Shown here piece after piece: positions 5,324-7,705 of a stretch of DNA of 7,705 bases; positions within the stretch are counted from its first letter, which is position 1; every line of letters starts with the position of its first letter. The DNA lies in assembly GCA_027492445.1 (NCBI GenBank), contig JAPUES010000214.1:1-7705 (forward strand), in the 5' to 3' direction. Both the position numbers and the translations under genes were made by a program. The DNA is from Sporomusaceae bacterium. GTDB taxonomy: Bacteria; Bacillota; Negativicutes; DSM-13327. The notes under the pieces were generated by a model. The model was not told where the DNA came from, did not search any database, and was given only the letters and a program-made list of their open reading frames with translations.

Positions 5324-5712
5324 ATGGAGAGTACCAGTGAAAAATCATTTGATGTAGCTCATGAGACAAATATTGAAGTACTCAGAAGTGAGATATATAG
5401 ACTTAGAGAACTTTTGCTTAAACACCCTGAAAAAAATCCATATCATCAATGTCTGGAGCTGAAACCGTTCTTGATGCATTTGTAGAAAATAGCCCGTATT
5501 CAATATGTGTGTTAGATAAAACAGGTCTGTTAATACATATAAATCAAGCTGGTAGAGATATGCTTCATATTTTGGACGAAGATGTTGTGGGAAAATATAA
5601 TGTGCTTGAAGGTAATATCGTGGAAACACAGGGGAAAATGCCACTTGTAAGATTCGTATTTGAAAACGGAAAAAGTGTGAAATTTTCACTAAAATATGAC
5701 ATTGCAAATTAA
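5324..5712 (+). pseudogene. Frameshifted or frameshift-expressed short PAS protein
   Basis: Two overlapping frames look like one protein. The first frame starts at the ATG at 5324, with AAGGGGG 11 bases upstream. It runs through a helix-forming leader (NIEVLRSEIYRLRELLLKH) and hits TAG at 5483-5485. The second frame carries the start of a PAS domain (ETVLDAFVENSPYSICVLDK, then HINQAGRDMLHI and GKYNVLEG); its first ATG at 5449 has no ribosome binding site. The frames meet at a run of seven A (5430-5436): one extra A, or a -1 slip on A AAA AAT, joins them as HPEKK-SISSMSGAETVL. The PAS sequence then ends at KYDIAN without the last strands of the fold. Similar PAS segments usually precede histidine kinase or sigma-54 activator domains, so this may be the front of a lost sensor gene. 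It lies between the cyclase and the kinase, 24 bases before the latter. Confidence 0.65.
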
Positions 5713-5736
5713 AAAGAGGGGAGTTGAACTGAATTT

Positions 5737-7047
5737 ATGAATTATAAGTTTGCAGAACTAATTGATATCGCCGAACTTCAAGCTCTTTTAGATAGTTTTT
5801 ATAGTGCAACGGGAGTTCCATCGGCGGTTCTTGATATTGATGGACAAATACTTACCGCTACGGGCTGGGCGGATATTTGTACAAAATTTCATCGAGTTCA
5901 TCCTTTGGCTTGTGAAAGATGTCTGGAAAGCGATACTGAGCTTTCCGCTAAACTTGGAAAAGGTACGAAATATAATATTTATCGGTGTAAAAATGGATTA
6001 ATTGATATTGCTGTTCCTATTGTTCTTGAAGGCGTTCATATCGCGAATTTATTTACAGGTCAATTACTATTGGAAACACCTGATATAGTATATTTTACAA
6101 ATCAAGCACAGGAATTTGGATTTGATGAATTACTCTACCTTGAGGCATTAAAAAAAGTGAAAATATTTCCAGAAAGTCAAATCATCAAAACATTAGAATT
6201 TTTAACAAAATTATCACAATTGATTGCAAAAATGGGACTAGCCAAAAAACAGCAATTAAAAATAAATGAAGAAATATCAAGTTTATTAGAAGTAAAAGCG
6301 AATTTAAATCAAAATCTTATGATGGAAAAAGAACAAATGGAATTAAAGACAGAAGAATTGGAAAGGAGCAATAAAGAACTTGATGATTTTGCATATATTT
6401 CTTCCCATGATTTACGAGAGCCTTTACGTGGGATTAACAATTATAGTAATTTTCTCATCGAAGACTACTCAGATAAACTTGATGTGGAAGGAAAAAATAT
6501 GCTCGCCACGATCAGCAAACTTACTGTAAGGCTCGAACAATTTATTGATTCTTTGTTATACTATTCAAGAATTGGAAGGACAGCGATTGTGAAGGAAAAT
6601 ATTTCAGTTAGAGATATTATAAATGAAGTTATTGAGTCACTGGAAATTACTATAAAAGAGAAACCAACCGTTATCACAATTTTAGAGAATCAACCTGTAA
6701 TTGAGTGCGATAGACGAAGAACGATCGAAATATATATAAATTTGATTTCTAATGCTTTAAAATATAACGATAAAGCAGAAAGATGTATTGACATAGGATA
6801 TTTGAATAAGAATAAAGACTCAGCTGTACCGATATTGTTTGTTCGAGATAATGGAATAGGTATTGCAGAAGCTCATCTTGAAAAAGTATTTACAATATTT
6901 AAAAGATTACACTCTAGAGAGCAATTTGGTGGTGGTACAGGAGCAGGGCTGACCATTGCTAAAAAGTGTGTTGAATTACAACAAGGAAAGATATGGATTG
7001 AATCAAAATTAGCCGTGGGTACAACCGTCTATTTTACTGTGGCCTAA
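5737..7047 (+). CDS. PocR-domain sensor histidine kinase
   Basis: A 436-residue soluble histidine kinase with no membrane segment. Residues 5-165 are a PocR ligand-binding domain: ELQALLDSFYSATGVPSAVLD, then Cys48, the pair Cys59-x2-Cys62 (ACERCLESD), Cys84 (YRCKNGLIDIAVPI) and GQLL. This domain is named for the 1,2-propanediol regulator PocR and is thought to bind small molecules; the cysteines could hold a metal or respond to redox. Residues 170-215 are a coiled-coil signalling helix. The HisKA domain has the phospho-acceptor His224 in SSHDLREPLRG, the Cph1/bacteriophytochrome type. The ATPase domain has the N box (Asn339 in NLISNALKYN), G1 (DNGIGI, 371-376), F box (FTIFKRLH) and G2 (GGGTGAGLTIAKK). 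The upstream GAGGGGA is 14 bases from the ATG, longer than usual, and no closer in-frame start exists before a stop at 5725. The receiver encoded next is its likely partner. Confidence 0.93.
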   Translation: MNYKFAELIDIAELQALLDSFYSATGVPSAVLDIDGQILTATGWADICTKFHRVHPLACERCLESDTELSAKLGKGTKYNIYRCKNGLIDIAVPIVLEGVHIANLFTGQLLLETPDIVYFTNQAQEFGFDELLYLEALKKVKIFPESQIIKTLEFLTKLSQLIAKMGLAKKQQLKINEEISSLLEVKANLNQNLMMEKEQMELKTEELERSNKELDDFAYISSHDLREPLRGINNYSNFLIEDYSDKLDVEGKNMLATISKLTVRLEQFIDSLLYYSRIGRTAIVKENISVRDIINEVIESLEITIKEKPTVITILENQPVIECDRRRTIEIYINLISNALKYNDKAERCIDIGYLNKNKDSAVPILFVRDNGIGIAEAHLEKVFTIFKRLHSREQFGGGTGAGLTIAKKCVELQQGKIWIESKLAVGTTVYFTVA

Positions 7048-7078
7048 AAATAAAACAGATAATTTAAAGGAGAATACA

Positions 7079-7519
7079 ATGGAAAATCAGATCCATAAAT
7101 TAATTATTTTAGTAGAAGACAGTCCAGAGGATTATGCGGCGACATTACGAGCATTTAAAAAAGTTGGAATGAAAAATGAGGTTATAAGATTTGAAACGGG
7201 AGATGAATGTCTGGACTATTTATTTGGAAAAGGTGACTATGAGGGTAAACAAATTGTAATACCAGGTCTTATGATGCTTGACTTAAATTTGCCAGGAACA
7301 GATGGAAGAGAAGTATTAAGAATAATAAAATCATCTCCTAAACTTAATAAGATACCTATCGTTGTACTTACAACGTCATCTGATGAAAAAGACATTGAAA
7401 GTTGCTATGAGAGTGGAGCCAACAGTTATATTCAAAAGCCCGTGAATTTTGAGGGATTTATAAATGCAATAACAAAATTAAAAGAGTATTGGTTTGAGAT
7501 TTCTATATTGCCTAAATAA
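7079..7519 (+). CDS. Stand-alone receiver, Rcp1-like response regulator
   Basis: A 146-residue single-domain response regulator with no output domain. Glu13/Asp14 form the acidic pocket, Asp68 in MMLDLNLPGTDG accepts phosphate, Thr98 (VVLTTSSDE) and Lys120 (YIQKPVN) complete the site. The insertion around residues 45-60 (DYLFGKGDYEG) and the LTTSSDEKDI segment are features of the Rcp1 class that pairs with Cph1-like phytochrome kinases, which fits the HisKA type of the neighbouring PocR kinase. AAAGGAG lies 6 bases before the ATG, 31 bases after the kinase stop, so both are probably on one transcript. With no DNA-binding or enzymatic domain, it may act by protein contact, as a phosphate sink, or as a relay that competes with the receiver of the cyclase at 4004. 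Confidence 0.94.
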   Translation: MENQIHKLIILVEDSPEDYAATLRAFKKVGMKNEVIRFETGDECLDYLFGKGDYEGKQIVIPGLMMLDLNLPGTDGREVLRIIKSSPKLNKIPIVVLTTSSDEKDIESCYESGANSYIQKPVNFEGFINAITKLKEYWFEISILPK

Positions 7520-7529
7520 AAGGAACAGA

Positions 7530-7548
7530 GAATATCTAAAAAGACCCC
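7530..7548 (-). repeat. Right arm of a possible terminal inverted repeat
   Basis: Read inward on the minus strand from 7548, this gives GGGGTC, five bases, then AGATATTC, the partner of the arm at 3546-3563. It lies 11 bases after the stop of the receiver gene. If real, the two arms would enclose a unit of about 4.0 kb holding the whole signalling cluster. The match is short and has a gap. Confidence 0.35.
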
Positions 7549-7669
7549 ACTATTGTCAAGTTACGCAGATATCAAAAAACAGGACGATCGTATTCTCTTT
7601 GGCGGATCATCCCTTGCACATTTGTGGAAATTATTTTTTGCATGAATGATTCATATGAATTGTTCATCG

Positions 7670-7703
7670 TTAAGCCACTGATTTATATTTAGCAGTGGCT
7701 TAA
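7670..7703. repeat. Perfect 11-bp inverted repeat at the window edge
   Basis: TTAAGCCACTG (7670-7680) and CAGTGGCTTAA (7693-7703) flank a 12-base AT-rich loop. The window ends two bases later, so a following T-run on the plus strand cannot be judged; none follows on the minus strand. It could be the terminator of the signalling operon, about 150 bases past its last stop, or one end of another element. Confidence 0.5.
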
Positions 7704-7705
7704 GT

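Noticed and set aside
5345..5707. 120-residue minus-strand frame opposite the PAS gene
   Set aside because: It is the antisense shadow of the PAS coding frames, with a cysteine- and aromatic-rich composition typical of such shadows and no ribosome binding site.
3532..7563. ACTAT...TGTC...TTA flanking both sides of the possible 4-kb unit (3532-3545 and 7549-7563) as a target duplication
   Set aside because: The match needs gaps and the shared ACTAT is adjacent to the right arm but nine bases away from the left arm, so it does not behave as a target duplication.
7572..7667. 31-residue minus-strand frame with plausible amino-acid composition
   Set aside because: No ribosome binding site precedes the ATG, the frame is very short, and I recognise no family. 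It could be the tail of a decayed gene but cannot be supported.

Overview
The window looks like an accessory (mobile or prophage-derived) region of a low-GC, Gram-positive-type bacterium. The DNA is AT-rich throughout and most genes have strong AGGAGG-like ribosome binding sites. The PocR-type sensor kinase, REC-PAS-GGDEF protein and small phage genes would fit an anaerobic Firmicute (a Clostridia or Negativicutes relative such as Pelosinus or Sporomusa). That placement is inferred from protein style and is not proven.

Left half (1-3549): every gene lies on the minus strand. From right to left these are a 5'-truncated phage-type regulator with a sigma-region-4-like HTH, a six-cysteine mini-protein, a phage terminase small-subunit-like HTH protein, a small serine recombinase of the resolvase/invertase type, a KfrA-like coiled-coil protein with its own intrinsic terminator, and a 95-residue unknown protein. 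The regulator, mini-protein and terminase order resembles the start of a Firmicute prophage packaging module. The large terminase and capsid genes that should follow are missing, and the recombinase unit sits where they would be. Two palindromic sites near the recombinase, at 2332-2363 and 1531-1557, are candidate recombination sites or operators.

Middle (3546-4003): about 450 bases without a convincing gene, packed with inverted repeats. The phage regulator stops abruptly at its left edge, just where one arm of a possible terminal inverted repeat begins. A 13-bp perfect hairpin, a cluster of GTGGCTCA-type repeats and a 33-bp imperfect inverted repeat pair point to the remnant of one or more insertion sequences.

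Right half (4004-7519): a plus-strand signalling cluster. It encodes a REC-PAS-GGDEF diguanylate cyclase with intact phosphorylation, catalytic and I-site motifs, a short PAS protein or frameshifted PAS remnant, a soluble PocR-domain histidine kinase with a Cph1-like HisKA/HATPase core, and a stand-alone Rcp1-like receiver. The kinase probably senses a small molecule through its cysteine-bearing PocR domain and phosphorylates the stand-alone receiver, the receiver of the diguanylate cyclase, or both. That would link an intracellular or redox/ligand signal to cyclic di-GMP.

Right edge (7520-7705): no supported gene. It contains the second arm of the possible terminal repeat (7530-7548) and an 11-bp perfect palindrome (7670-7703). 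Together these raise the possibility that the signalling cluster lies on a unit of about 4 kb inserted next to the prophage remnant.
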